The notes: a model not told the origin generated them from the letters alone. Positions 6,814 through 15,434 are shown, counted from the first letter of the stretch. The stretch is DNA of 34,029 nt from an uncultured Balneolaceae bacterium (GCA_937982515.1 CALJMB010000138.1:1-34029), one strand, 5' to 3'. A program made the numbers and translations.

Positions 6814-8880
6814 ATGTCAAAAATTAAAAAATCACAAAACGATAACGATTCTAAGCTCAAGAATCCGGTTAAAGGGGATGCCAACAACAGCCCCAGATTT
6901 CCTATTTGGATTTACATCGTATTGCTCCTGGCTTTGCTGGGGATACAGGTTTATTTCATGAATCCGGAAGATGGCAGCCGTCTTAAGTACAGCACCTTCC
7001 TTGAGTATGTTGAAGAGGGTTATGTTAAAGAGATTGTAATAAAGAACGGAACGCACATTACAGGAGAATATAACCAGAAGGCAGTTGAAGATGGTATTGT
7101 AAAGCAGAATCAAGCGGACAGTCAGTGGCAGTTGACAGAGTCGGCAAATACGCCCAATCGCTTTAACACTACCATGTTGGAAGGCGATGATATCCGACCT
7201 GTTCTGGATAGAAATAATGTGGAATACGATGTGCGCATTGAAGAGAACTGGTTCAGTGGAATCCTGATTTGGCTGATACCTATAGGCCTGGCGGTTGCCT
7301 TTTGGATTTTTATTTTCAGAAGAATGAATCCGGGGCAGCAGGTTCTGAATATTGGAAAAAATAAGGCTTCTCTATACGACAAACAGGCTGAGAATAAAGT
7401 TTCATTTAAAGATGTAGCCGGGCTTCAGGAAGCCAAAGCGGAAGTGGAGGAGGTAGTTGAATTCCTGAGAAACCCCAAGAAGTATACTAAACTTGGCGGG
7501 ACGCTCCCCAAAGGAGTACTTCTGGTGGGGCCTCCGGGCACGGGTAAAACACTCCTTGCCAAAGCAACCGCCGGAGAGGCCGATGTTCCCTTCTTCAGCC
7601 TGAGTGGTTCGGATTTTGTGGAGATGTTTGTCGGAGTTGGTGCGGCCCGTGTACGGGATCTGTTCAAGCAGGCCAAAGAGAAAGCTCCGTGTATCATTTT
7701 TATTGATGAGATTGACGCCATCGGCCGGAGCCGGGGACGAGGCATGATGATGGGCTCAAATGATGAGCGGGAGAATACTCTGAACCAGTTGTTGAGTGAA
7801 ATGGACGGCTTTAATACCGATAAAGGCGTTATTATTATGGCCGCCACTAACCGCCCTGATATTCTTGATTCGGCCCTTTTACGTCCCGGACGATTCGACC
7901 GGCAAATTCTGATCGATAAGCCCGACCTCAACGGCCGGGTCCAGGTATTGGAAGTGCATAGCAGAAATTTGAAACTGGCCGATGATATAGATCTCAAGTT
8001 GCTGGCCTCTCAGACTCCGGGCTTTGCAGGTGCCGAGCTCGCCAATCTCTGCAACGAAGCAGCCCTGACAGCTGCAAGGAGAGGCAAGGAAAGTGTTGAA
8101 ATGGAAGACTTCCAGGATTCTATCGAGCGGGTTATTGCCGGCCTTGAAAAGAAAAATAAGCTGATTAGTCCGCATGAGCGTAAAATAGTAGCTTACCACG
8201 AAGCAGGCCACGCTATTGTAGGCTGGTATCTGGAGCATACCGATCCCGTCCTTAAAGTAAGTATTGTACCTCGGGGATTGGCGGCATTGGGTTATACCCT
8301 TCAAACGCCATTGGAAGACCGCTTCCTGATGACAACAGAAGAACTGGATGATAAAATTTGCGCTCTGCTTGGCGGACGTGTAGCCGAAGAAATTACTTTC
8401 GGCCGGATTTCTACCGGAGCTCAAAATGACCTTGAGCGCATCACGAATATGGCTTTTGCCATGGTTGCCGAGTATGGAATGAGTGAAGAGCTGGGATATA
8501 TTTCACTTAAAGATTCCCAAAGCCCTGAAAACAGCTATGGGTTTAATAAAAAGTATTCAAACCGAACTTCTGAGCGCATAGATGAAGCTGTTTCCAATAT
8601 TATTAAAAGGAATTATGAGCGGACCAAAGAGCTTCTGCTTAAGCATAAAGACGAGCTGGAGAACATGGCTCAGACCTTGCTGGATAAAGAAGTTCTTAAT
8701 CACAATGACCTGAGAGACTTACTGGGCGATCATCCTGAAGGAAAATATCCCGAGGGTATTTTTGATACGGATGAACGCAAAAATGTAAATGGTAACTCTA
8801 AAGGTACGGTCTCTGCAAAGCCTGAAGATGAGGAAGAAGAGAATACAGAAGACCCATCAAACAAGGAAGAAGTTAATTAA
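6814..8880 (+). CDS. ftsH: ATP-dependent zinc metalloprotease FtsH
   Basis: FtsH (688 aa) is a membrane-anchored hexameric AAA protease that degrades membrane and short-lived cytoplasmic proteins. TM1 is at about 29-47 (FPIWIYIVLLLALLGIQVYF) and TM2 at about 148-167, with the periplasmic domain between them. The AAA module has Walker A GPPGTGKT (239-246), Walker B CIIFIDEIDAIG and the second region of homology RPGRFDRQ. The zinc site HEAGH is at 462-466, so the catalytic residues are complete. The last 40 residues are rich in Glu, Asp and Asn and look disordered. The gene stands alone, with a perfect 11-bp stem-loop about 100 bp after the stop. Confidence 0.97.
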   Translation: MSKIKKSQNDNDSKLKNPVKGDANNSPRFPIWIYIVLLLALLGIQVYFMNPEDGSRLKYSTFLEYVEEGYVKEIVIKNGTHITGEYNQKAVEDGIVKQNQADSQWQLTESANTPNRFNTTMLEGDDIRPVLDRNNVEYDVRIEENWFSGILIWLIPIGLAVAFWIFIFRRMNPGQQVLNIGKNKASLYDKQAENKVSFKDVAGLQEAKAEVEEVVEFLRNPKKYTKLGGTLPKGVLLVGPPGTGKTLLAKATAGEADVPFFSLSGSDFVEMFVGVGAARVRDLFKQAKEKAPCIIFIDEIDAIGRSRGRGMMMGSNDERENTLNQLLSEMDGFNTDKGVIIMAATNRPDILDSALLRPGRFDRQILIDKPDLNGRVQVLEVHSRNLKLADDIDLKLLASQTPGFAGAELANLCNEAALTAARRGKESVEMEDFQDSIERVIAGLEKKNKLISPHERKIVAYHEAGHAIVGWYLEHTDPVLKVSIVPRGLAALGYTLQTPLEDRFLMTTEELDDKICALLGGRVAEEITFGRISTGAQNDLERITNMAFAMVAEYGMSEELGYISLKDSQSPENSYGFNKKYSNRTSERIDEAVSNIIKRNYERTKELLLKHKDELENMAQTLLDKEVLNHNDLRDLLGDHPEGKYPEGIFDTDERKNVNGNSKGTVSAKPEDEEEENTEDPSNKEEVN

Positions 8881-8978
8881 GCGTGAGTATCCGTGAATGA
8901 GCTGTTAGCGCTTCCGACGCTCCGGGCGATGTAAATGCTATAATCCGTTCCCATCCTGTTCTTATTCATATCTGATTT

Positions 8979-9019
8979 ATCGGCCCGTTACTCATCAACG
9001 GGCCGATTGATTATTTTTG
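8979..9019 (+). terminator. terminator-like stem-loop after ftsH
   Basis: ATCGGCCCGTT (8979-8989) and AACGGGCCGAT (8997-9007) form a perfect 11-bp stem with a 7-nt loop. An interrupted T-rich run, TGATTATTTTT, follows. It probably ends the ftsH transcript. Confidence 0.75.
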
Positions 9020-9044
9020 CCAATCTGCTACTATATAGCCACGA

Positions 9045-9083
9045 TTAACAGTTTGTTAAAAATAGAATAACAGAATCATAACT
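9045..9083 (+). promoter_or_regulatory. four TTAACA-like hexamers at exact 11-bp period (PhoB-family-like operator)
   Basis: TTAACA (9045-9050), TTAAAA (9056-9061), ATAACA (9067-9072) and ATAACT (9078-9083) are each separated by 5 nt. An 11-bp direct-repeat period is the binding pattern of OmpR/PhoB-type response regulators, and TT(A/C/T)ACA with 5-nt spacing is the Bacillus PhoP half-site arrangement. It lies about 90 bp before the TonB-dependent receptor start. A similar array precedes the downstream lipoprotein. Confidence 0.55.
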
Positions 9084-9169
9084 GTGGCATAATTATTCCA
9101 CAACGCGAGTGGGCTATCCTTACTATCTCAATCAAGGATACAAATAAATCGGCACACTCATTTATCGTT

Positions 9170-11938
9170 GTGAATACATTACACATATTTTCCTTCTCAA
9201 AGAAGCAGGTTACGGCCTTATTTATACTGTTATTTTCCCCTTTAGCTGTTTTCCCACAGAATCTTTCTGATCGGGATCCCGGGTTTGGCACGATAGCAGG
9301 CATGATCTTCGATGCAATAACCGGAGAGACAATTATCGGTGCCAATGTTGTTATTTCGGGCACTTCAACAGGAGATGCTACCGACATAGACGGCAGATAT
9401 ACGATTCGTGATTTAGATCCTGGTATATATTCTATTACGATATCTTATATATCGCATGCTACCAAGACTATAACCGGTGTGAAGGTAGAAGCAGGCGAGA
9501 CGGTAATTCAAAACATTAGTCTTCAGCCCAAGACGATGGATTTGGATGAAGTGACGGTTACTGCCGATGCTGACCGCAGCGGTGAAGCAGGCTTACTCTC
9601 GGTGCAGCGTAAATCAGTACCGGTCCAGGATGGTATATCTTCTGAACAGCTTTCCAAGCTGGGTGACAGTGACGTGGGTGCCGCTTTAAAGCGGGTGACT
9701 GGCGTTACCGTGCAACGTGGAAAAAATGTTTTCGTGCGTGGGCTGGGTAACCGTTATAGCAATGTGCAGCTCAATGGCTCACAATTACCATCAACAGATC
9801 CTGATAAAAAGGAGGCGCCTATAGACTTATTTGGCAGCGGACTTGTAAGCAATATCGTTGTTCAAAAAACCTATACCGCCGATCAGATGGCAGAATTTTC
9901 GGGTGGAGCTGTACATATCACAACCCGGGAATTTCCCGAAGAGAGAAGTTTTAGCCTGAGTTATTCAACCAGTTATACTTCGGGTTCCACATTTGAAAAT
10001 ACATTGGCGGGTACCGGTAGCGGCACAGACTTTTTGGGATACGACAATGGTAAACGGAAGCTACCTTCTGTGTTGCATGATCAGCGGGTCAGTGAGAAAA
10101 TTGCTGCTGAAGTAGTCAGGAATCTGCACAACGGATGGGATATTAGTCAAGATAAATCAGCAATCCCTTCACAGAGTATAAGAGTTGACTACGCTAACCA
10201 GTTTGACAGGGGTGGTATGCCTATAGGCCTGGTTAGTAACCTTTCATACAAATTTGCACAGGAGTTACAGGCCAATAAAGTACAGCGCTTCATTCAATTT
10301 TTTAACAGTAACGGCACCCCCAATTTTCTTACCGATTATAAGCAGGATTCAGGAGTAGAGTCGGCCGATCTTAGCGGAATGTTAAACCTGTATATCAAAC
10401 CTTCTTCTGTCACCAAAATAGGGCTTAAGACCCTCTACTCTAATTCAACTGATAATAGTAAAAGCATTATCCAGGGACCGTATCAGAATGGGGTAAACCG
10501 GTTAACTGTGCTTGATTTTGACCAGCGAACTATTTTTTCCGCCACCCTGGAAGGGGAAACCTATTTCCAGGAATTTATGGCCTCCACGCTTTCCGGTCAG
10601 ATTAGTTACAACCGCGGGGTACGTAAACGTCCGGACCGCCGTACCACACGCTACAATCTTACTGGTGGTGAGTACCGGTTCCAGGCTTTCGGAGGTAACA
10701 ATGCTCATTTCTTCTCTGATCAGACAGATAATAACTATGTATCAGAACTTAAATATACGTTCAGGCCTGCGGACTTCCTGCATATATCAACGGGTGGAAA
10801 CGCCATTGTTAAAGACCGGAAGTTTACAGCCCGGCGTATTGAATACGAAGATCAGCAAGCTCCTTATCTGACGGATGACCAGAAAACAGCACCACCCGGT
10901 GATATTTTAACTGATCAAAATATAGCCGATGGTATACTTGAACTCACAGAAAACACACAATTTGGCCTGAATCAATCGGATTGGTATGATGGATTCCAAA
11001 CTATATTTGCGGGTTTTGTGAGCACCAGATGGAGACCGGTTGATAACATATCTCTTGAAATTGGTGGCCGCGTTGAAAATTCTGTTCAGACCATCGATGT
11101 GCCTCTGGAGCTGAGCGGCGCCTATGAAGAGGTTTCGCGAGTAGAGCATACCGACTTTTTACCTGCTTTAAATGCTATTTTTGAAATAAGTGAGAGAACT
11201 AACTTCAGGGCAGCTTTATCTCGTACTTTAGCCCGGCCGGAATTCCGTGAGATCTCCAACTTTAACTTTGCAGATTTTTTCGGTGGCCGGAGGGTGTATG
11301 GTAATCCTGGGTTGGAACGTACCCGTATTACCAATTACGACCTTCGGTTCGAGAACTATCCTGGTACAGGTGAGCTATTCGCCGTCAGTGCTTTTTATAA
11401 ACACTTTGAGCACCCCATCGAATTGTTCTATCGCCTGACAGAAGCCAACGAGGTGTTTTATGATAATGCTCCCGAAGCAAATCTATATGGTATAGAAATA
11501 GAAGGGCGAAAAAATATAGCTGACCACTGGCAGCTGGTTGCCAATGCATCATACATCTTCTCTGAAACCCGCATGCACAAAGAAGATGCCAATAGAGTAG
11601 CCAATATGGAGCGCCCCATGGTAGGCCAGTCGCCGTTTGTCATCAATGTATCTTCATTTCACACCATCCCCGTATTAAATATGAACATGACCCTCAATTA
11701 TAACACTTTCGGCGAACGCATTGTAACCGTTGGAAAAAAAGGTCAGCAGTTTGACGAATATGAACAACCCTTTCATGATCTAGGGGTTAAGATTGATTAC
11801 AGGCCTGGACGTACAAAATTGAGCCTGGAGATTAACAACATCCTCAACGACGATTATGAGCATAAACAGGGTTCTGTAACAACTTATAGATACAAACCGG
11901 GCGTGGTCTGCCAGTTAGGCATTACACTGTCGCTTTAA
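9170..11938 (+). CDS. TonB-dependent outer-membrane receptor with carboxypeptidase-like N-domain
   Basis: This is a TonB-dependent outer-membrane transporter (922 aa). The GTG start at 9170 is supported by the signal peptide directly after it (basic FSKKQ, hydrophobic ALFILLFSPLAVF, cleavage near FPQ). A carboxypeptidase regulatory-like domain covers about 40-122 (GMIFDAITGETIIGANV ... DIDGRYTIRDL). The plug (about 145-265) contains FVRGLGNRYSNVQLNG and SGGAVHITTREFP. The rest is a 22-strand-type barrel ending in LGITLSL. The substrate is unknown. It is followed by a TIG-domain lipoprotein, a recurrent partner in Bacteroidota, and both genes share an operator-like array that hints at phosphate-type control. 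The signature motifs argue against a SusC label. Confidence 0.92.
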   Translation: MNTLHIFSFSKKQVTALFILLFSPLAVFPQNLSDRDPGFGTIAGMIFDAITGETIIGANVVISGTSTGDATDIDGRYTIRDLDPGIYSITISYISHATKTITGVKVEAGETVIQNISLQPKTMDLDEVTVTADADRSGEAGLLSVQRKSVPVQDGISSEQLSKLGDSDVGAALKRVTGVTVQRGKNVFVRGLGNRYSNVQLNGSQLPSTDPDKKEAPIDLFGSGLVSNIVVQKTYTADQMAEFSGGAVHITTREFPEERSFSLSYSTSYTSGSTFENTLAGTGSGTDFLGYDNGKRKLPSVLHDQRVSEKIAAEVVRNLHNGWDISQDKSAIPSQSIRVDYANQFDRGGMPIGLVSNLSYKFAQELQANKVQRFIQFFNSNGTPNFLTDYKQDSGVESADLSGMLNLYIKPSSVTKIGLKTLYSNSTDNSKSIIQGPYQNGVNRLTVLDFDQRTIFSATLEGETYFQEFMASTLSGQISYNRGVRKRPDRRTTRYNLTGGEYRFQAFGGNNAHFFSDQTDNNYVSELKYTFRPADFLHISTGGNAIVKDRKFTARRIEYEDQQAPYLTDDQKTAPPGDILTDQNIADGILELTENTQFGLNQSDWYDGFQTIFAGFVSTRWRPVDNISLEIGGRVENSVQTIDVPLELSGAYEEVSRVEHTDFLPALNAIFEISERTNFRAALSRTLARPEFREISNFNFADFFGGRRVYGNPGLERTRITNYDLRFENYPGTGELFAVSAFYKHFEHPIELFYRLTEANEVFYDNAPEANLYGIEIEGRKNIADHWQLVANASYIFSETRMHKEDANRVANMERPMVGQSPFVINVSSFHTIPVLNMNMTLNYNTFGERIVTVGKKGQQFDEYEQPFHDLGVKIDYRPGRTKLSLEINNILNDDYEHKQGSVTTYRYKPGVVCQLGITLSL

Positions 11939-12002
11939 AACCCTGGACTAGTTGGCGGTTGAATGGCAGCGCCGGACAAGCATCTGATCTGCACTGGGAA
12001 GG

Positions 12003-12056
12003 ATAACGATTTGTAAATATCGAATTAACAGTCTCTTAAAGAGTGGCCTTTATAAT
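12003..12056 (+). promoter_or_regulatory. 11-bp-period TTAACA array with adjacent TATAAT upstream of lipoprotein
   Basis: TTAACA (12025-12030) and TTAAAG (12036-12041) are 5 nt apart. A weaker ATAACG (12003) and TAAATA (12014) stay on the same 11-bp register upstream. TATAAT is at 12051-12056, 9 nt after the last hexamer, close to the box-to--10 distance known for E. coli Pho promoters. The sequence TTAACAGTNTNTTAAA is shared with the receptor's array. Confidence 0.55.
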
Positions 12057-12095
12057 CTATACTAACAATCTGTTACTAATCAAAACACAAATACA

Positions 12096-13694
12096 ATGAA
12101 CATTAATATTTCCAACATTGCGGGTTTCTTTACACTCGTGCTGATACTCCTGGTTTCTGGTTGTGGCGGCGATGACAGTCCGACGGGTGGCGGTGATGAT
12201 GAGCTGACGATCACCTCCATCAGTCCGATCTCAGCGGAGGTGGGAGGATCGGTAGTCATTTCCGGAGCGGGCTTTTCTGCTACTGCCAGTGAAAATATCG
12301 TTACTTTCACCGGCAATGCCAAAGCCGAGGTAACCGAGGCTTCTGTCAGTGAATTGACTGTTATAGTTCCCGAAGGAGCTCAGGATGGACCTGTTACTGT
12401 TGAAGTGGATGGATCGTCTGCAAGCTCAAGCGCAAGCTTTACGGTAGGAGAGGGGCCGGAAATTCCGTCTGTTTACCAGGGGCTTCCAGGCACCATCATT
12501 GCCGAAGATGAAACCTGGGCAAATGATACTACCCTGACGGGCCCTCACTTTGTTTTACCGGGCGTAACTTTGACGGTAGAAGAAGGGGTTGAAGTGAGTT
12601 TTACCTACCACAATAATGTTAATGAAAATGTGGGCACTATTATTACACTGCCTGCAGATGCTCAAAACTTTTCTGAACCTCGTCCTTCAGCGCAGCTGGT
12701 AGCCGTTGGTACAGCTGATAACCCCGTTGTATTTACTTCAGAGCGTAAACAGGTAGCCAGTTGGGGCGGTATTATTATGGCAGGTGAAGCCAGCAACAAT
12801 ATTCCGGGTGGCCTTGGCGAGATAGAAGGCCTCGAACAAAGTGTTCAATATGGCGCTGATATTGAAGGAGGAGAAAGCTTCAACGATGAAGACAACAGCG
12901 GCCGGCTAAGCTATGTGAGAATTGAATATTCCGGTTATAGTATTGCCGATGGTTCCGAGTTGCAAGCGCTTACCCTGTATTCTGTCGGCAGCGGAACGCA
13001 GCTGGATCACATCAACTTATATCAATCTGTAGATGATGGTATTGAGCTTTTTGGAGGTACAGTTGATGTTAAATATCTTGTCGTTAAAGGCACTCAGGAT
13101 GATACTTTTGATTATGACCAAGGCTGGACAGGACGGGGACAGTTTTGGGTAGGCGTCCAAACAGAAGGAACTCCGTCCAACAGAGGTTTTGAGAGTGACG
13201 GATGCGCCGACCAGGCAAACTGTGCCGGTGGAAACGGCCCGACCAGTCCCAAGATATACAACGTAACCATTTACGGTAATGATGTGGAAAATGGTGAAGA
13301 TATCTATGGGCTCTATCTGCGTGAAGGCATGGAAGGTGCATACGGCAATATCATTATTGCTAACTTTAATAAAGCCCCGGGCTATCCCATTTATGTTGCG
13401 GATGATGGCACCGCCGATAACATAGGTACCCGGTTGACATTTGGCGGTATTATTTCTTTCGGTAACACCGATGATGGTTCGTCGTTGCCTTACTATGCCG
13501 ACCTTGGATTAGAAAATACAGATCCTCAGTTCGTAGATCCCGCCTCTTACAACTTTGCTTTACAGGAAGGCTCTCCCGCGCTCTCAGGGGGGGTAACACC
13601 ACCCGATGACGGCTTCTTTGATCAGGTTAGCTATCGGGGGGCATTTGATACGGAAGATTGGACCCGTGAAGGAACGTGGGTTCGGTGGGAATAA
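12096..13694 (+). CDS. TIG/IPT-domain surface lipoprotein paired with TonB receptor
   Basis: This predicted outer-membrane or surface lipoprotein (532 aa) has a lipobox LVSGC with lipid-carrying C23, followed by a Gly/Asp-rich linker (GGDDSPTGGGDDE). An IPT/TIG immunoglobulin-like domain spans about 38-117 (ITSISPISAEVGGSVVISGAGF). The remaining 400 residues form an extended region with motifs such as SWGGIIMAGEAS, SGRLSYVRIEYSGYSI, DDGIELFGGTVDVKYL and DDTFDYDQGWTG. These recur in a widespread Bacteroidota lipoprotein family often mislabelled as transporters, and the repetition suggests a parallel beta-helix. It sits 157 bp after the TonB receptor with its own operator-like site and terminator. 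A substrate-capture role like SusD is inference from pairing. Confidence 0.85.
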   Translation: MNINISNIAGFFTLVLILLVSGCGGDDSPTGGGDDELTITSISPISAEVGGSVVISGAGFSATASENIVTFTGNAKAEVTEASVSELTVIVPEGAQDGPVTVEVDGSSASSSASFTVGEGPEIPSVYQGLPGTIIAEDETWANDTTLTGPHFVLPGVTLTVEEGVEVSFTYHNNVNENVGTIITLPADAQNFSEPRPSAQLVAVGTADNPVVFTSERKQVASWGGIIMAGEASNNIPGGLGEIEGLEQSVQYGADIEGGESFNDEDNSGRLSYVRIEYSGYSIADGSELQALTLYSVGSGTQLDHINLYQSVDDGIELFGGTVDVKYLVVKGTQDDTFDYDQGWTGRGQFWVGVQTEGTPSNRGFESDGCADQANCAGGNGPTSPKIYNVTIYGNDVENGEDIYGLYLREGMEGAYGNIIIANFNKAPGYPIYVADDGTADNIGTRLTFGGIISFGNTDDGSSLPYYADLGLENTDPQFVDPASYNFALQEGSPALSGGVTPPDDGFFDQVSYRGAFDTEDWTREGTWVRWE

Positions 13695-13750
13695 TAATAC
13701 CTTTTACACAAGATACGTCTCGCATGTTACGTGTGAGGTGTGCTGATCAC

Positions 13751-13786
13751 AAAGGGGTTCCGATGAGTCGGGGCCCCTTTTTTATG
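13751..13786 (+). terminator. rho-independent terminator after TIG lipoprotein
   Basis: AAAGGGG (13751-13757) pairs with CCCCTTT (13774-13780), extended inward by two T-G pairs and CCGA/TCGG, with loop TGAG. The stem is 13 bp and is followed by TTTTTT. A convincing intrinsic terminator. Confidence 0.9.
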
Positions 13787-13856
13787 GAAAATTATATAAG
13801 TTGTAACCTTTTTGTTTCACATATATCAAATGATATAGTTAATAAAAATCATTAGC

Positions 13857-13955
13857 TTGGAGGTTGGTATTACGTTATCGAGATACCTGTTGTTTGCCGC
13901 CGGATTAGGAACCATGATCTGGCAGCTTCTGTTTAGTTATCACGAATACAAATAA
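13857..13955 (+). CDS. possible small single-TM peptide upstream of pterin genes
   Basis: A reading frame of 32 codons starts at TTG 13857 and ends at TAA 13953-13955, 10 nt before the next gene's start. It encodes a short polar N-terminus, one hydrophobic segment (YLLFAAGLGTMIWQLLF) and a polar tail (SYHEYK). A strong GGAGG at 13859-13863 is inside this frame and stands 5 nt before an ATT codon at 13869. That rare start would give 28 residues; the same TTGGAGG-N5 arrangement precedes the ATG at 28414. Its TAA overlaps the AAAAGG that serves the next gene, consistent with coupling. No homologue is known to me, and the start codon is unresolved. Confidence 0.35.
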   Translation: MEVGITLSRYLLFAAGLGTMIWQLLFSYHEYK

Positions 13956-13965
13956 AAGGTCTCTG

Positions 13966-14412
13966 TTGGTTTTCGTAACAAGAAAAGCTCATTTTAATGC
14001 TGCACATAGATTGCATAATCCTGACAAGTCTGAGCAGTGGAACAAAGAAACCTATGGGAAATGTAACCATAAGCACTGGCACGGGCACAACTATATCATC
14101 GAAGTTACCGTTGCAGGCGAGCCGGATGATGCAACCGGCTATGTGATCGACCTTTCCGAATTAAAACAAATTATCAAAGAACGGATACTGGATAAGTGTG
14201 ATCACAAGAATCTAAACCTGGATGTGGATTTCCTGGATGGGATAATTCCTTCTACGGAAAACCTGGTCAGGGCTTTCTTTTATCAATTGGAAGAGCCGGT
14301 GCGAAAGGCGGGTTCGGAAAGCAGCTTTTTGTATTCCGTCCGGTTACGGGAAACCGAACGAAATTCAGCCCAATATTGCCCATACCTTTTCGGAAAAAAA
14401 ATCCCTATATAA
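13966..14412 (+). CDS. 6-pyruvoyl-tetrahydropterin synthase / QueD family protein
   Basis: This zinc enzyme (148 aa) acts on 7,8-dihydroneopterin triphosphate. Zinc ligands are H14 (FNAAHRL), H39 and H41 (HGHNY), and the catalytic Cys is C33. The spacing C-x5-HGH is that of the mammalian-like PTPS-II subgroup; E. coli QueD has C-x3-HGH. The motifs DHKNLN and LRETERNSAQY supply the other active-site residues. The start is TTG 13966, preceded by AAAAGG with 6-nt spacing; no ATG fits the N-terminus. FolE2, which makes its substrate, is 33 bp downstream. The product could be 6-pyruvoyl-tetrahydropterin or carboxy-tetrahydropterin for queuosine. No queE, queC or sepiapterin reductase gene is in view. 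Confidence 0.88.
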   Translation: MVFVTRKAHFNAAHRLHNPDKSEQWNKETYGKCNHKHWHGHNYIIEVTVAGEPDDATGYVIDLSELKQIIKERILDKCDHKNLNLDVDFLDGIIPSTENLVRAFFYQLEEPVRKAGSESSFLYSVRLRETERNSAQYCPYLFGKKIPI

Positions 14413-14445
14413 TTTACTGATAACCATCGAACCGTAGTTATAAGA

Positions 14446-15345
14446 ATGATTTCTACAAAACTTAAACACTATTACGACCCAACCTTTACTGTTTCAGATG
14501 AGTATAAAGCCAGTTTGCCCGATTTACAGAACGGGCCTTCGTCTCTTATAGAGGGGGCCAATGTACCAATTCAGCAGGTTGGTATCTCCAATTTCAGGCT
14601 GCCTCTTACATATTCCAGGCCTAACGGTGACCGGATCACTCTTGAAACTTCTGTAGATGGCTACGTAGGCCTTGATGCCGGAAAGAAAGGAATCAATATG
14701 AGCCGCATCATTCGAACCTTTTATGAGTTCAAGGACGATGTTTTTCATATCGATAAACTTAAAGAAGTGCTTCAGGCGTATCGGGAGCGTTTAGATACTC
14801 AAACAGCCTTTATTCGGCTTTCAATTAACTATCCGGTTTTACAGGAGAGCCTGCGCTCCGGTTTGGAGGGATATCAGTACTACAGTGTTTCTTTTGAAGG
14901 AACTATGAGCAGAGAAGGGAACTTCCAGAAGTTTATACATCTGGACTTTGAATACAGCAGTGCCTGTCCGTGTTCTTACGAACTCGCCGAGCATGCAAAG
15001 GAATCCCGTGGTGTGGCGGCCATCCCCCACAGCCAGCGAAGTATCGCCAACCTGACTGTTGAGCTTGATGAAGAGCTATTTATCGAGGATCTTATCCGGC
15101 ACTGCCGTGCTGCATTAATGACAGAGACTCAGGTTATGGTTAAAAGAGAGGATGAGCAGGCTTTTGCAGAGATGAATGCCGCATATCAAAAGTTCGTAGA
15201 AGATGCCGCCCGATTATTGTATGAAGAGCTTGACAAGGAAAACCGCATCCGGGATTTTGTTATACGTTGCGTACACAAAGAGAGCCTGCACAGCCACGAT
15301 GCCGTAAGCCGTATCTGTAAAGGCATACCGAACGGGCTTAGATAG
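14446..15345 (+). CDS. folE2: GTP cyclohydrolase I type IB
   Basis: FolE2 (299 aa) converts GTP to 7,8-dihydroneopterin triphosphate, the entry step to folate, tetrahydropterin and queuosine. Diagnostic motifs are VPIQQVGISNFRLPL near the N-terminus, GINMSRIIRTFYEF, and the catalytic-cysteine region SSACPCSYEL followed by AIPHSQRS. This is the type IB enzyme, which does not require zinc specifically and in many bacteria is used under zinc limitation; no zinc-responsive operator was seen here. It forms a two-gene unit with the PTPS-like gene just upstream. Length is close to the family norm. Confidence 0.95.
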   Translation: MISTKLKHYYDPTFTVSDEYKASLPDLQNGPSSLIEGANVPIQQVGISNFRLPLTYSRPNGDRITLETSVDGYVGLDAGKKGINMSRIIRTFYEFKDDVFHIDKLKEVLQAYRERLDTQTAFIRLSINYPVLQESLRSGLEGYQYYSVSFEGTMSREGNFQKFIHLDFEYSSACPCSYELAEHAKESRGVAAIPHSQRSIANLTVELDEELFIEDLIRHCRAALMTETQVMVKREDEQAFAEMNAAYQKFVEDAARLLYEELDKENRIRDFVIRCVHKESLHSHDAVSRICKGIPNGLR

Positions 15346-15361
15346 ATAAATATCGAATATT

Positions 15362-15421
15362 GAACAAGGAATGATGAATTATGAAGGGGCAAAGCCCTTC
15401 TTTATCCGACATTCCTTGTTC
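15362..15421. terminator. large inverted repeat between convergent folE2 and kgd
   Basis: GAACAAGGAATG (15362-15373) and CATTCCTTGTTC (15410-15421) form a perfect 12-bp outer stem. Inside it GAAGGG (15383-15388) pairs with CCCTTC (15395-15400) around GCAAAG. It lies between two convergent genes and probably acts as a bidirectional terminator or transcript end. The left arm also reads as GAA-starting heptads, like other intergenic repeats in this window. Confidence 0.6.
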
Positions 15422-15434
15422 TGCTGTTCTAATT

